Source: Bacillaceae bacterium
Lineage (GTDB): Bacteria; Bacillota; Bacilli; JACDOE01
Assembly (NCBI GenBank): GCA_017656255.1
Contig: JACDOE010000016.1
Coordinates: 1 to 35,928, forward strand
Direction: 5' to 3'
Length of the DNA: 35,928 nt
A program made the position numbers and the translations under genes. This document shows, one piece after another, positions 1 to 6,677 of this stretch; within the stretch, counting starts at the first letter, position 1, and every line of letters begins with the position of its first letter. The notes under the pieces were generated by a model that worked only from the letters and a program-made list of their open reading frames with translations, searched no databases and was not told the origin of the DNA.

Positions 1-10
1 ACTTCATCTT

Positions 11-217
11 CTAGCCGGGGGATTCATTTTTACACATAATTTTGGACTTGATCTTGTCCGACTCTGAAAAAAACAAAATATCATTTATAAAAAACTCAAA
101 TTTAAACCCTAAATCTTTAGGTAATATTGATAGATAAATTAAAAATAATAAAATTAATATTATAATTATCATTAATGTTTTGTTTTTAATTATAGCCACC
201 AGTTTATTATTTTCCAT
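11..217 (-). CDS. Small single-span membrane protein, unknown function
   Basis: A 68-residue protein. The ATG at 217 is chosen because GGAGGCGATTTAT lies just upstream on the minus strand; an earlier in-frame start at 277 has no such site. Residues about 13-32 are a strongly hydrophobic Ile/Leu helix, followed by a charged and aromatic tail. The segment coding the last residues (from IKSKIMCKN) recurs as an inverted copy at 3700-3727, so this gene or its 3' end has been duplicated. AT-rich base use matches the accessory region around it. I do not recognise a family. Given the immunity-gene remnants further on it could be a membrane-type immunity protein, but that is only inference. Confidence 0.45.
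   Translation of the reverse strand: MENNKLVAIIKNKTLMIIIILILLFLIYLSILPKDLGFKFEFFINDILFFSESDKIKSKIMCKNESPG
26..53. repeat. Inverted repeat arm, 28 bp (partner 3700-3727)
   Basis: The reverse complement of 26-53 is identical to 3700-3727 over 28 bases. This arm is the 3' coding part of the small membrane protein gene at 11-217. The two arms bracket the IS elements and toxin-immunity debris. Confidence 0.85.
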
Positions 218-236
218 ATAAATCGCCTCCATTATT

Positions 237-468
237 ATAAATGAATAGGGTAATAAGACCCTCATATACACTCCCAACCTTTCTATGAATATTGTGACAA
301 AATCTATGAGGTTAGGAGTTTACACAAAATATTTTACAGTCCCGCCCCACCTATAATTATGTAGTAGCAGAAAGGTAGTTATTTCAGTAAGGCATCAGCA
401 GGACACTATTTATTTGATATGCTTCCATACGTTTGGTGGGGAAATTATCCAGAATAAATGAATAGGGT
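237..468. repeat. 15-bp direct repeats at 237-251 and 454-468
   Basis: ATAAATGAATAGGGT occurs at 237-251 and again at 454-468, just before the IS256-family insertion. The 200 bases between hold no convincing gene; they contain the upstream side of the small membrane gene and a solitary IS-like end near 310-345. The repeats may be the footprint of an earlier insertion or recombination. Confidence 0.5.
310..345. mobile_element. Solitary IS256-type terminal end (remnant)
   Basis: This stretch, with the core GTTTACACA and ACAG followed by CCC, resembles the right end of the truncated IS256-family element at 2503-2538, where the core is GTTTACACAG, then ACAGACCC. No matching transposase sequence adjoins it, so it looks like an IS end left behind after deletion. 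Confidence 0.4.
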
Positions 469-473
469 CTTAG

Positions 474-1810
474 CTAGTGTCAAATAAAGTTCGCAAAAAC
501 CATCAGAACCCCGAAAAGGGTTATGCCGCTTTTCTTTGTTCTTGAATTTCCTGTAAGATTTTTGGGTTTATATATGATCGTCCGGTGGACCAGTCTTCAT
601 GGTATTCCATTAAGTAACTGGTTACCAGACGGATGTATGAATCCTGGTTCGGGAATATTCCAACGACATTAGTTCGTCTGCGAATTTCCCGGTTTAATCG
701 CTCTAATATGTTTGTGGAGGAAATATTTCGGTGATCCATCTGTTCAAAGTGATAAAACTGCAGAGAATCTTCCAGTCCTGTTTCCAATATCTGAATAGCT
801 GATGGATATCTATCCTCATACTCTTCCATTAGGGTTTCGGCATAAGTAGTCGCTGTTTGATAGTCCGGTTGAAGCCAGATCTGTTTGAGGCGGGAGGCGA
901 AAGTTTCTTTTTCCCGGCTCGGAATACGGGCAAGAATATTTCGCATGAAATGCACTTTGCACCGCTGCCAGGAACATCCGACAAATGATTCCTTAATAGC
1001 TTTCGCTAATCCTTTATGAGCATCGGATACAACCAGCCAAACATCTTGAAGACCTCGAGACTTAAGGTGTTCAAACAAGTCCTTATATGTGGATTCAGAC
1101 TCTTCATGCATGGGTTGGACGGCTAATATGTTTCGTTTTCCATCTTTATCGATGCCAATGACGACTTGAACGGCCATATTTACCACGCGATGCCCATCTC
1201 GGATTTTCTCATAAAGGGCATCGACCCATAGCACAGGGTAGGTTTTTTGTAAGAGCCGGTTTCGAAATGCTTCGACCTGTTCATTTAGCTCACGTGTGAT
1301 CTGAGAGACTTGTCCTCTTGAGATGGACTCAATACCTAAGCTACTGGCGAGTTTCCTGATCTTTCGAGTCGATACACCTTGAACATAGGCTTCCTGGATG
1401 ACTTGGATCAAGGCGGTTTCCGATCGTGATTTCTCTGTGACAAAGAAAGGCACATAGCCTCCCTTTCGAAGTTTAGGAACGAAGAGATACATCGTGCCCA
1501 TTCTGGTGTCAAACCGCCGAACACGGTAGCCTGATCGATAACCTGTACGTTGATCTGTTCGTTCTGATTTTTGGGCTTTGATTTTGGCAGACAGTTCTGC
1601 TTCCATCATTTGATTACACAACCATTGTAGCATTGACAGCATCGGATCTTGTTCTGACATAAATTGAAGTAGCATTTGTTCCAAAGATACGGTAGAATTC
1701 TGGTAAGCCATCGGTTTCAACTCCTTTTGGTTTGCTGCACACTTACCTATTCGGAGTTTCCGATGGCTTTCTTTTCCTTTCCCTTTTTGCGAACTTAATT
1801 ATACGTGATC
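474..1810 (-). mobile_element. Complete IS256-family insertion sequence
   Basis: The element is about 1.34 kb and carries one transposase gene on the minus strand. It is bracketed by a 9-bp direct repeat, GGGTCTTAG, at 465-473 and 1811-1819, the size of target duplication expected for IS256-family transposition. Inside each end is an inverted match, AAGTTCGCAAAAA on the left and its complement on the right; the outermost bases match poorly, so the exact tips are uncertain by a few bases. It sits next to the truncated end of a second IS256-type transposase gene. Confidence 0.8.
521..1711 (-). CDS. IS256-family (Mutator-type) transposase
   Basis: A full-length transposase of 396 residues from the ATG at 1711; a TTG nine bases earlier is possible but sits on the AAAAGGAG ribosome site. 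The N-terminal half has the substrate-binding region ending in the YRSGYR/RVRRF stretch. The DDE catalytic core is visible: first Asp in WVDALYEKI, second Asp in VSDAHKG, Glu in the C-terminal helix NILERLNREIRRRTN. The CKVHFMRN motif between them is typical of the family. No frameshift is seen, so the element may be active. Two proteins of this class are in the window, but they are clearly different from each other. Confidence 0.92.
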   Translation of the reverse strand: MAYQNSTVSLEQMLLQFMSEQDPMLSMLQWLCNQMMEAELSAKIKAQKSERTDQRTGYRSGYRVRRFDTRMGTMYLFVPKLRKGGYVPFFVTEKSRSETALIQVIQEAYVQGVSTRKIRKLASSLGIESISRGQVSQITRELNEQVEAFRNRLLQKTYPVLWVDALYEKIRDGHRVVNMAVQVVIGIDKDGKRNILAVQPMHEESESTYKDLFEHLKSRGLQDVWLVVSDAHKGLAKAIKESFVGCSWQRCKVHFMRNILARIPSREKETFASRLKQIWLQPDYQTATTYAETLMEEYEDRYPSAIQILETGLEDSLQFYHFEQMDHRNISSTNILERLNREIRRRTNVVGIFPNQDSYIRLVTSYLMEYHEDWSTGRSYINPKILQEIQEQRKAA

Positions 1811-1819
1811 GGGTCTTAG

Positions 1820-2500
1820 TATGTAAACAAAGCAGCTTATATGGTGATTGGCATTGACCTAGAAGGTTACAAAGATGTATTAGGAATCTGGATTGGTGAA
1901 AGTGAATCCTCTAAATTCTGGATGAATGTCTGTAACGACCTAAGAAACCGTGGTGTTGAAGATATCCTCATTGCCAGCGTGGACAACTTGAAGGGATTCT
2001 CCGATGCGATTCAGGCTAGCTTTCCCAAAACGGAAATCCAGAAGTGCATCGTTCATCAAATTCGAAATTCAACTAAATTTGTGTCTTACAAAGATCTCAA
2101 AAAAGTCACCCATGATTTAAAACCGATATACAAAGCGGTAAATGAAGAAACCGCTCTTCTGGAACTGGACCGTTTTGAGCAGGAATGGGGGAAGAAATAC
2201 CCGATCATTGTCCGCTCATGGCGAAATAATTGGGACGAACTGGCTACCTTTTTCAAGTATCCAGCTGAAATTCGCAAACTCATCTACACGACAAATATCA
2301 TCGAAAGCTACCACCGGCAATTACGAAAAGTGACCAAAGGAAAAAGTGTATTTCCAAATGATGAATCTTTGCTCAAAATGCTTTATTTAGCCACACAGGA
2401 TGTTTTAAAAAAATGGACGGGGCGTATTCAGAACTGGGGTCAAATCCTTTCTCAGCTCGCGATCTATTTTGAGGATCGGATAGAGCCCCATCTAAATTAA
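1820..2500 (+). pseudogene. N-terminally truncated IS256-family transposase
   Basis: The frame encodes roughly the C-terminal 220 residues of a second IS256-family transposase, beginning around NKAAYMVIGIDLEGYKDVLG. It keeps the second Asp (ASVDNLKGF), the CIVHQIRN motif and the Glu helix (TTNIIESYHRQLRKVTKGK), but the first catalytic Asp and the whole DNA-binding region are gone, so it cannot be active. The upstream junction is at about 1820, right at the target duplication of the complete IS; a stop codon lies in frame there. Its terminal repeat survives downstream. Confidence 0.85.
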
Positions 2501-2502
2501 CA

Positions 2503-2538
2503 GGGTCTGGGGTTTACACAGAAAAATTGACAGACCCT
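2503..2538 (+). repeat. Right terminal end of the truncated IS256-type element
   Basis: GGGTCTGGGGTTTACACAG at the start and GACAGACCC at the end, directly after the truncated transposase stop. This is the expected place for the right inverted repeat. The matching left end is missing from the adjacent sequence. Confidence 0.6.
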
Positions 2539-2606
2539 CTGATATCGGTATGATCCAATCAGTAAGTGGTTATATTGATACCCTTGAGAAATAATTTAAA
2601 ATAAAG

Positions 2607-2647
2607 AAGCCTTGATTGGTTATATGCCTTTCAAGGTTTCTTTTTTG
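2607..2647 (+). terminator. Rho-independent terminator
   Basis: A hairpin pairs CCTTGA at about 2611 with TCAAGG at about 2631 and is followed by TTTCTTTTTT. It resembles the terminator at 4110-4150 in stem and in the TTGATTGG that follows the left arm, suggesting duplication of a gene-cassette end. Confidence 0.7.
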
Positions 2648-2655
2648 TGGTGGGG

Positions 2656-2799
2656 CTACCCAGTGACGAATGACCTCATCATTAAACCAATAATACATAT
2701 AACCCATGTAATACCTGTATATAGATTTTTCCATTTCGATGTACGAACAAAAATGTTAAAAATATAACCTAAATATCGCAGTGGCGATACATGAAACAA
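2656..2799 (-). pseudogene. C-terminal fragment of a membrane protein
   Basis: Reading the minus strand to the TAG at 2656-2658 gives a tail ending in a hydrophobic helix (YTGITWVICIIGLMMR) after a basic, aromatic stretch. The frame is closed by a TAA near 2825 and the only in-frame starts are TTG-type without a ribosome site, so this looks like the end of a lost gene rather than a complete one. Family not recognised. Confidence 0.3.
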
Positions 2800-2830
2800 G
2801 TCGGTATTGGTTAGATACCACCATTATCGA

Positions 2831-2943
2831 CCTGTTTTTTCTTACCTTCGCTTTCTCCCTGCCTTTTGAAATTTATAAAATTTTGCAACTGAGATTAACC
2901 TCGACTGCTATAGTAAATGGTTGCTCAAGAATGAAAAAACAGG
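2831..2943. repeat. Inverted repeat pair, 11 bp, spanning 113 bp
   Basis: CCTGTTTTTTC at 2831-2841 is the reverse complement of GAAAAAACAGG at 2933-2943. The enclosed 91 bases have no coding signal. It could be a small non-autonomous element or chance in AT-rich DNA. Confidence 0.25.
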
Positions 2944-2944
2944 C

Positions 2945-3034
2945 TTAGTCCTCTAAGACCATAAGGTCTTTAATATCGATGTCCAATGCCCTACAAATCG
3001 TTTCGAGTGTATTAAAATATGATGGTAATAAAAT
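2945..3034 (-). pseudogene. C-terminal remnant of a Cro/CI-type HTH regulator
   Basis: The minus strand ending at the TAA at 2945-2947 encodes about 29 residues that match the end of a small XRE-family DNA-binding protein: FNTLETICRALDIDIKDLM is the usual helix-4/5 tail. Upstream the frame runs into a TGA at about 3035, and the sequence beyond belongs to other debris, so the regulator has been cut by a rearrangement. Confidence 0.6.
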
Positions 3035-3060
3035 TCAGATACACAAGCAGGTAGTGGTAA

Positions 3061-3240
3061 AAAATCAATAGTAGATGTAGAATTGATCCTACACAACCTT
3101 TAAAACCTCAAATACCAAAGAACTTAAATTTAAGTAAAGGAAAGAAACAAGAGTTACTTAAAAATTTACAAAAAGCGGAGATTAAAAACAGCATTAATTC
3201 TAAAACAAATGGAGTGGCAGAAATCATTTTTAAGCAGTAG
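3061..3240 (+). pseudogene. C-terminal remnant of a polymorphic toxin (likely)
   Basis: A 59-codon open stretch after a TAA, with no start codon and no ribosome site, that ends in TAG at 3238-3240 directly before an Imm70-like immunity gene. It reads as a proline-containing linker (DPTQPLKPQIPKN) followed by a Lys-rich helical end (KGKKQELLKNLQKAEIKN) and the terminus VAEIIFKQ. The last base of its stop codon starts the Shine-Dalgarno sequence of the next gene, the tight spacing expected of a toxin and its immunity gene. The link to toxins is by position; the toxin family is not recognised. Confidence 0.45.
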
Positions 3241-3252
3241 GAGGTGAAGAAG

Positions 3253-3669
3253 TTGGCAGTCGGTTTTTTGGTGGATTGTTTCTTTTATGAAATAGGGAGA
3301 GGTGATTTTCTTCATTCATTCTTCTCGACCATTTCTTATCATTTGGAGCCACATGGATGGGGAACAAAATATCCTTATTTAATGAAGAAATTATACTATG
3401 AAAAACTCCCATTTTCAGATGTTAGTAAAGCAAAGGAAGAAGCTATAGATATTGAACGCCAATTACAAGACATGCCTCCTGATAAGGTGATTTGGGATAT
3501 TGACGATTTGTCTAAAAAACCTCCATGGGGGGAAAATATTAGCCCAAAGGTCACAAATTTAGCAAATTATTTTGCAACAAATGAAGGGAAAACATTTTTT
3601 GAGGTACTGTACACTGCATTGGAAGTTGCTGAAGAAGATAAATGCGATGTAATTATACGTGAACTGTAG
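3253..3669 (+). CDS. Imm70-like immunity protein
   Basis: A 138-residue protein. I choose the TTG at 3253 because GGAGGTGA at 3240-3247 sits five bases before it; a GTG at 3244 lies inside that site. The protein resembles the immunity protein 70 family of polymorphic toxin systems from memory of its pattern: GFLVDCFFYEIG at the N-terminus, GDFLHSFFSTIS, then KVIWDIDDLSKKPPWG and a C-terminal region LANYFATNEGKTFFEVL. Such proteins are cytosolic and neutralise a cognate secreted toxin domain. Here the toxin gene survives only as a 3' scrap immediately upstream, so this is an orphan immunity gene, possibly kept as protection against kin. No frameshift is seen. Family call fairly confident, partner unknown. 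Confidence 0.7.
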   Translation: MAVGFLVDCFFYEIGRGDFLHSFFSTISYHLEPHGWGTKYPYLMKKLYYEKLPFSDVSKAKEEAIDIERQLQDMPPDKVIWDIDDLSKKPPWGENISPKVTNLANYFATNEGKTFFEVLYTALEVAEEDKCDVIIREL

Positions 3670-3699
3670 AAAGAAAAAAATGAGATGGTTTGTCTACCT

Positions 3700-3727
3700 G
3701 ATCAAGTCCAAAATTATGTGTAAAAAT
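3700..3727. repeat. Inverted repeat arm, 28 bp (partner 26-53)
   Basis: Identical over 28 bases to the reverse complement of 26-53. Read on the plus strand it would encode IKSKIMCKNK, the C-terminal residues of the membrane protein at 11-217, but no gene precedes it, so it is a duplicated scrap. Confidence 0.85.
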
Positions 3728-3926
3728 AAATCAAGTCGTTTACTCGACAGACACAGGCTCTCTCAGGAAAGTAAGGTGAGAAAGGTTGGAATACAAAAAC
3801 GTTAAAAAAATTGCTCGAAGCAATTCCTGAGGTAGAGGTAACTCCAACGTACGAAAAAAGTTAGGCTGGTGAGATCAGATATTATTACATTTGGTTTTTG
3901 GAGATGTATAAATCCCTTTATAATAA

Positions 3927-4070
3927 AAGTTATTGCAAGAAGGTAATGCAAAACACACATTGGTGAAAATTTTTAACTTTCTTGAGCAGATGGCTGTCAG
4001 TCCAGATGCAAAAGTGCAGGAAGTATTAAAAGTTATTAAAGTTGGGCAAAGAGGAAACAGAAAAAGGTGA
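3927..4070 (+). pseudogene. C-terminal remnant of a small helical protein
   Basis: An open stretch of 47 codons after a TAA and ending in TGA at 4068-4070. It encodes a helical tail (EGNAKHTLVKIFNFLEQMA, then VQEVLKVIKVGQR). No start or ribosome site fits. The pattern is like the end of small all-helical proteins found beside toxins, but I cannot name a family. A second shorter scrap (GEKGWNTKTLKKLLEAIPEV, about 3774-3865) lies before it. Together they make 3670-4110 a stretch of gene debris without an intact gene. Confidence 0.35.
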
Positions 4071-4109
4071 GAGGAAAATTAAGTTGCAACTACAAATAAA
4101 TTGATTTGT

Positions 4110-4150
4110 TTAACCTTGATTGGCAACCGCCATTCAAGGTTAATTTTTTT
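4110..4150 (+). terminator. Rho-independent terminator
   Basis: TTAACCTTGA at 4110-4119 pairs with TCAAGGTTAA at 4134-4143 and is followed by a run of seven T. It closely resembles the terminator at 2607-2647. The 160 bases after it, up to the hairpin at 4313, hold no gene that I can support. Confidence 0.75.
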
Positions 4151-4312
4151 GTCGGGAAATTTTTAGAAGTATAAAACCAACAACCCCCCGAAAAAGATGT
4201 GTTCGACAAAAACCCAAAAAATTCGTTTAAAAAAAAGGAATTTCCCATAAATGAAGAATTCCTATAAAAACAAACAATTTGATGTTGCCATTTTGTCTGG
4301 ATTAAACCGCCT

Positions 4313-4344
4313 GTTACAGACATACCCGCGAGTATGTTTGTAAC
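4313..4344. promoter_or_regulatory. 13-bp hairpin upstream of the 4413 gene
   Basis: GTTACAGACATAC and GTATGTTTGTAAC form a 13-bp stem with one G-T pair around the loop CCGCGA. There is no T-run after it, so it is not an ordinary terminator. It lies about 70 bases before the start codon of the next gene and could be an operator or an RNA leader structure. Confidence 0.4.
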
Positions 4345-4412
4345 ATGAAAGCAAACGAAGTGCCTGACTCAACGGCCCCATTCCCCATTTCACAATAAAT
4401 AAAGGAGTGTGT

Positions 4413-5183
4413 ATGAAAATCGTGAACAAAAATAATAAATACTTGCTAAAACTATGGATACCGTCACTGATCATAATCATAGTTGCCTTCATTAGCCTGG
4501 CAAACAACACCAATCAAAACCCAACCGTACTCATAACCGTTCTGTTCGTGATTGGGCTGGTCATTTACATGAGATTTAAGGCAAAAAATAAGATAAATCA
4601 AAGTCTAAAAAAGGAGTCTCCCGAATCATTGATCAAAACATTAAATGGTTCCATTAAATTATCAATGGGGGACATCAAAGCGTTTATGACAGCTTATCAC
4701 TCAGCACTCTCATATCTGTTATATGGCCAATTTCAACAGGCCCTTGCCGAAATGAACAAAATAAATTGGGAAGAGCAGGAACCGTTGTTTCAATCGTTTA
4801 ATTTGAACATACAATCCTTGAATCATTATTTGAATACAAAGGATTATCAGGAAGGTCTGAGGCTGGCCCGCAAAGCAAAAGCATCAGCGTCAGTATCTTC
4901 TGTTTATCCCGGACAACAGAAAAGCGCTCAAACCTATCAGGCGTACGTGGATGTTGGGTTAATATTAACGAATCAGGCGAGTGAAGAACAAATAAAAAAT
5001 GTTCAACAAGTATTTAACAAATTGCCTGTCATACCGAAATTAATCATAGCCTGGGGATTGGCCGTCTATTATAAAAACCATAATCAAATGGACAAAGCGT
5101 CCGAAATGATAAATTTTTGCCAACAATCAGCACCGTACTGCAGGCCGCTACATGAAACGGATGTCAAAATCATGAATGGTTAA
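4413..5183 (+). CDS. Membrane-anchored protein with TPR-like helical domain
   Basis: A 256-residue protein. The ATG at 4413 follows AAAGGAG with five bases between. Residues about 12-31 and 37-55 are two membrane helices close to the N-terminus. The remaining 200 residues are soluble and alpha-helical, with repeats of the type GQFQQALAEMNKI and KDYQEGLRLARKAK that recall tetratricopeptide repeats. I do not recognise a named family. It stands alone between the accessory region and the conserved yfhP block and is followed by the hairpin at 5207-5242. A scaffold or stress-related membrane role is possible but unproven. Confidence 0.75.
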   Translation: MKIVNKNNKYLLKLWIPSLIIIIVAFISLANNTNQNPTVLITVLFVIGLVIYMRFKAKNKINQSLKKESPESLIKTLNGSIKLSMGDIKAFMTAYHSALSYLLYGQFQQALAEMNKINWEEQEPLFQSFNLNIQSLNHYLNTKDYQEGLRLARKAKASASVSSVYPGQQKSAQTYQAYVDVGLILTNQASEEQIKNVQQVFNKLPVIPKLIIAWGLAVYYKNHNQMDKASEMINFCQQSAPYCRPLHETDVKIMNG

Positions 5184-5206
5184 GCGTCGATCGACATTCA
5201 ACACAA

Positions 5207-5242
5207 AACCCCGCGCCTCCTCCTTAAGGGAGGCCGCAGGGC
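5207..5242 (-). terminator. Terminator between convergent genes
   Basis: A GC-rich hairpin built on CCTCC/GGGAGG with flanking GC pairs around TTAA. On the minus strand it is followed by GGGGTTTTGTGTT, so it best serves the yfhP gene; it may also stop the opposing gene at 4413-5183. Confidence 0.6.
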
Positions 5243-5255
5243 CTTCTACATATCC

Positions 5256-6233
5256 TCACGAAATATTCTCCACTTCCAGCTTCTTCTCAATCGTTTGCGG
5301 ACGGTAAACCCAACCGGTATAAGAATTGAGACGCTCAAACTGCTCATCCAGGCAGACCACCGCCACAAACCCGTAATGGGACCGCATCCGGTAGCGCAGA
5401 TCAAACCATTTGACCTCATAGCCGAAATCCCGTTTTTTCACCTGAACGTGCGCATACCGGGTAAAATAAAGAAACGCCGCCACTTTCGGATCCTGTTTTG
5501 ACTTACGAATAATCTCACTTTCCGGCAGCTTTTGAAAACGGTCGTGCCACTCCAGCTTCCCGTTTTTCCAGTCCCCGACATGCCAGCTATCCGGCGTTTC
5601 CACAATCACGCCCCACTGCGACCAGCTCATGGTCGGTGTAATCGTATAGTTCCCCTCGATTCCGGCCGCTTTCCGCACCTCCTCTTTGACCTGCTGATGC
5701 GAAAGCGTCCGTTGAATCAGATACAGGATCAGGATAAAATATATTCCGGCGAAAGTGATGCCGGGATGAAATCCAATCGCCCAGATCAGAAAACCGGCGA
5801 AGTGAATCACAAAAATAAAGGGATCAAAAATATTGATGATGTTAAACGAGATCCATTTTTCCGAGAAAGGTCGCAGCATCTGCGTCCCGTAGGCGTTAAA
5901 CAGATCGATCAGAACATGGAGCAGAACAGCGAGCTGGGTCCAGAAAAACAGGTGTCCCCATGATACACCCGGGAAAAACATCACGATCAGTGCCGTGATC
6001 ACCACTCCCCAGATCAGAATAAAGGGAAGCGAGTGGGACATCCCCCGATGATTTTTAATGTAAGAGGCATTCCCTTTAAATCGGAGAAACCCGTCGAAAT
6101 CCGGAGCATTGGACCCCACCACCGTACCGGCCATCACGGCAATGGCGAGTGTGGGATCGGACTGAACCGCGGGGTCCAGATAGGCCAGGCCTGCCAGTCC
6201 AAAACCCATTGCAATGTGAGTGCCTGTATCCAA
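5256..6233 (-). CDS. yfhP: YfhP-like membrane-bound metal-dependent hydrolase (DUF457)
   Basis: A 325-residue protein of the DUF457/YdjM-like family of membrane-bound metal-dependent hydrolases. The N-terminus has the family signature: MDTGTHIAMGFGLAG, then a glycine-rich first helix, SNAPDFDGF and HRGMSHSLPF, in which the His and Asp residues are likely metal ligands. Several membrane helices follow up to about residue 180, and the C-terminal 140 residues form a soluble region. In B. subtilis yfhP is the upstream neighbour of mutY, as here, though it is transcribed divergently from the next gene. The substrate of this family is not established. Confidence 0.88.
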   Translation of the reverse strand: MDTGTHIAMGFGLAGLAYLDPAVQSDPTLAIAVMAGTVVGSNAPDFDGFLRFKGNASYIKNHRGMSHSLPFILIWGVVITALIVMFFPGVSWGHLFFWTQLAVLLHVLIDLFNAYGTQMLRPFSEKWISFNIINIFDPFIFVIHFAGFLIWAIGFHPGITFAGIYFILILYLIQRTLSHQQVKEEVRKAAGIEGNYTITPTMSWSQWGVIVETPDSWHVGDWKNGKLEWHDRFQKLPESEIIRKSKQDPKVAAFLYFTRYAHVQVKKRDFGYEVKWFDLRYRMRSHYGFVAVVCLDEQFERLNSYTGWVYRPQTIEKKLEVENIS

Positions 6234-6380
6234 CGACGTAACCTCCTGTTCGTTGTGTTACCCGTATTATAAAATAAAATTGTTAAGCCAGTATAAAAAT
6301 TTCTTCTTATTTACATTATGTTTTACACAAAAGAACGTCCTCATTCAATCTTTAGAAATATATGACGGGAGCGATGACAA

Positions 6381-6677
6381 GTGATTCGGGTGTTTGTTGA
6401 ATATAAAATAAAACAGGAGAAGCGTCAGGAATACCTGGGCCTGATCGCACAGATGAAACGGGAACTCGCCAAACAGGGAGCCCGACATTTCGAACTTTAC
6501 GAAGGAACGGACCAGCCGGATTTGTTTGTAGAGATGTTTGACGTTGACACCGAAGCAGCATACCGGCAAATCAAACAGTCACGGGAAGCGCATCCCGTAC
6601 TGGACCACTGCGTCGAAGGCGGCAAAAACAAAATCAACATCTGGGCCTTTCGTCAGATTAAGCTGGAGGATAACTAA
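6381..6677 (+). CDS. Small dimeric alpha/beta-barrel protein (ABM/NIPSNAP-like)
   Basis: A 98-residue protein starting at GTG 6381 after GGAGCGATGACA. It reads as one ferredoxin-like unit: strand (IRVFVEYKI), long helix (EYLGLIAQMKRELAKQG), strand (RHFELYEGTD), strand (DLFVEMFDV) and helix (EAAYRQIKQSREAH). This is the plan of small heme- or quinone-handling dimeric barrels such as the antibiotic biosynthesis monooxygenase family. Its stop codon abuts the mutY start codon, so the two are probably co-transcribed and translationally coupled. The fold is inferred from pattern; substrate unknown. Confidence 0.7.
   Translation: MIRVFVEYKIKQEKRQEYLGLIAQMKRELAKQGARHFELYEGTDQPDLFVEMFDVDTEAAYRQIKQSREAHPVLDHCVEGGKNKINIWAFRQIKLEDN

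Noticed and set aside
2086-2333. Two short open frames inside the truncated transposase
   Set aside because: They overlap the transposase remnant in other frames and have no independent support.
3034-3040. TGA in the HTH remnant as a second selenocysteine
   Set aside because: The codon is at the broken edge of a degraded gene and not at a Cys position known from the family.
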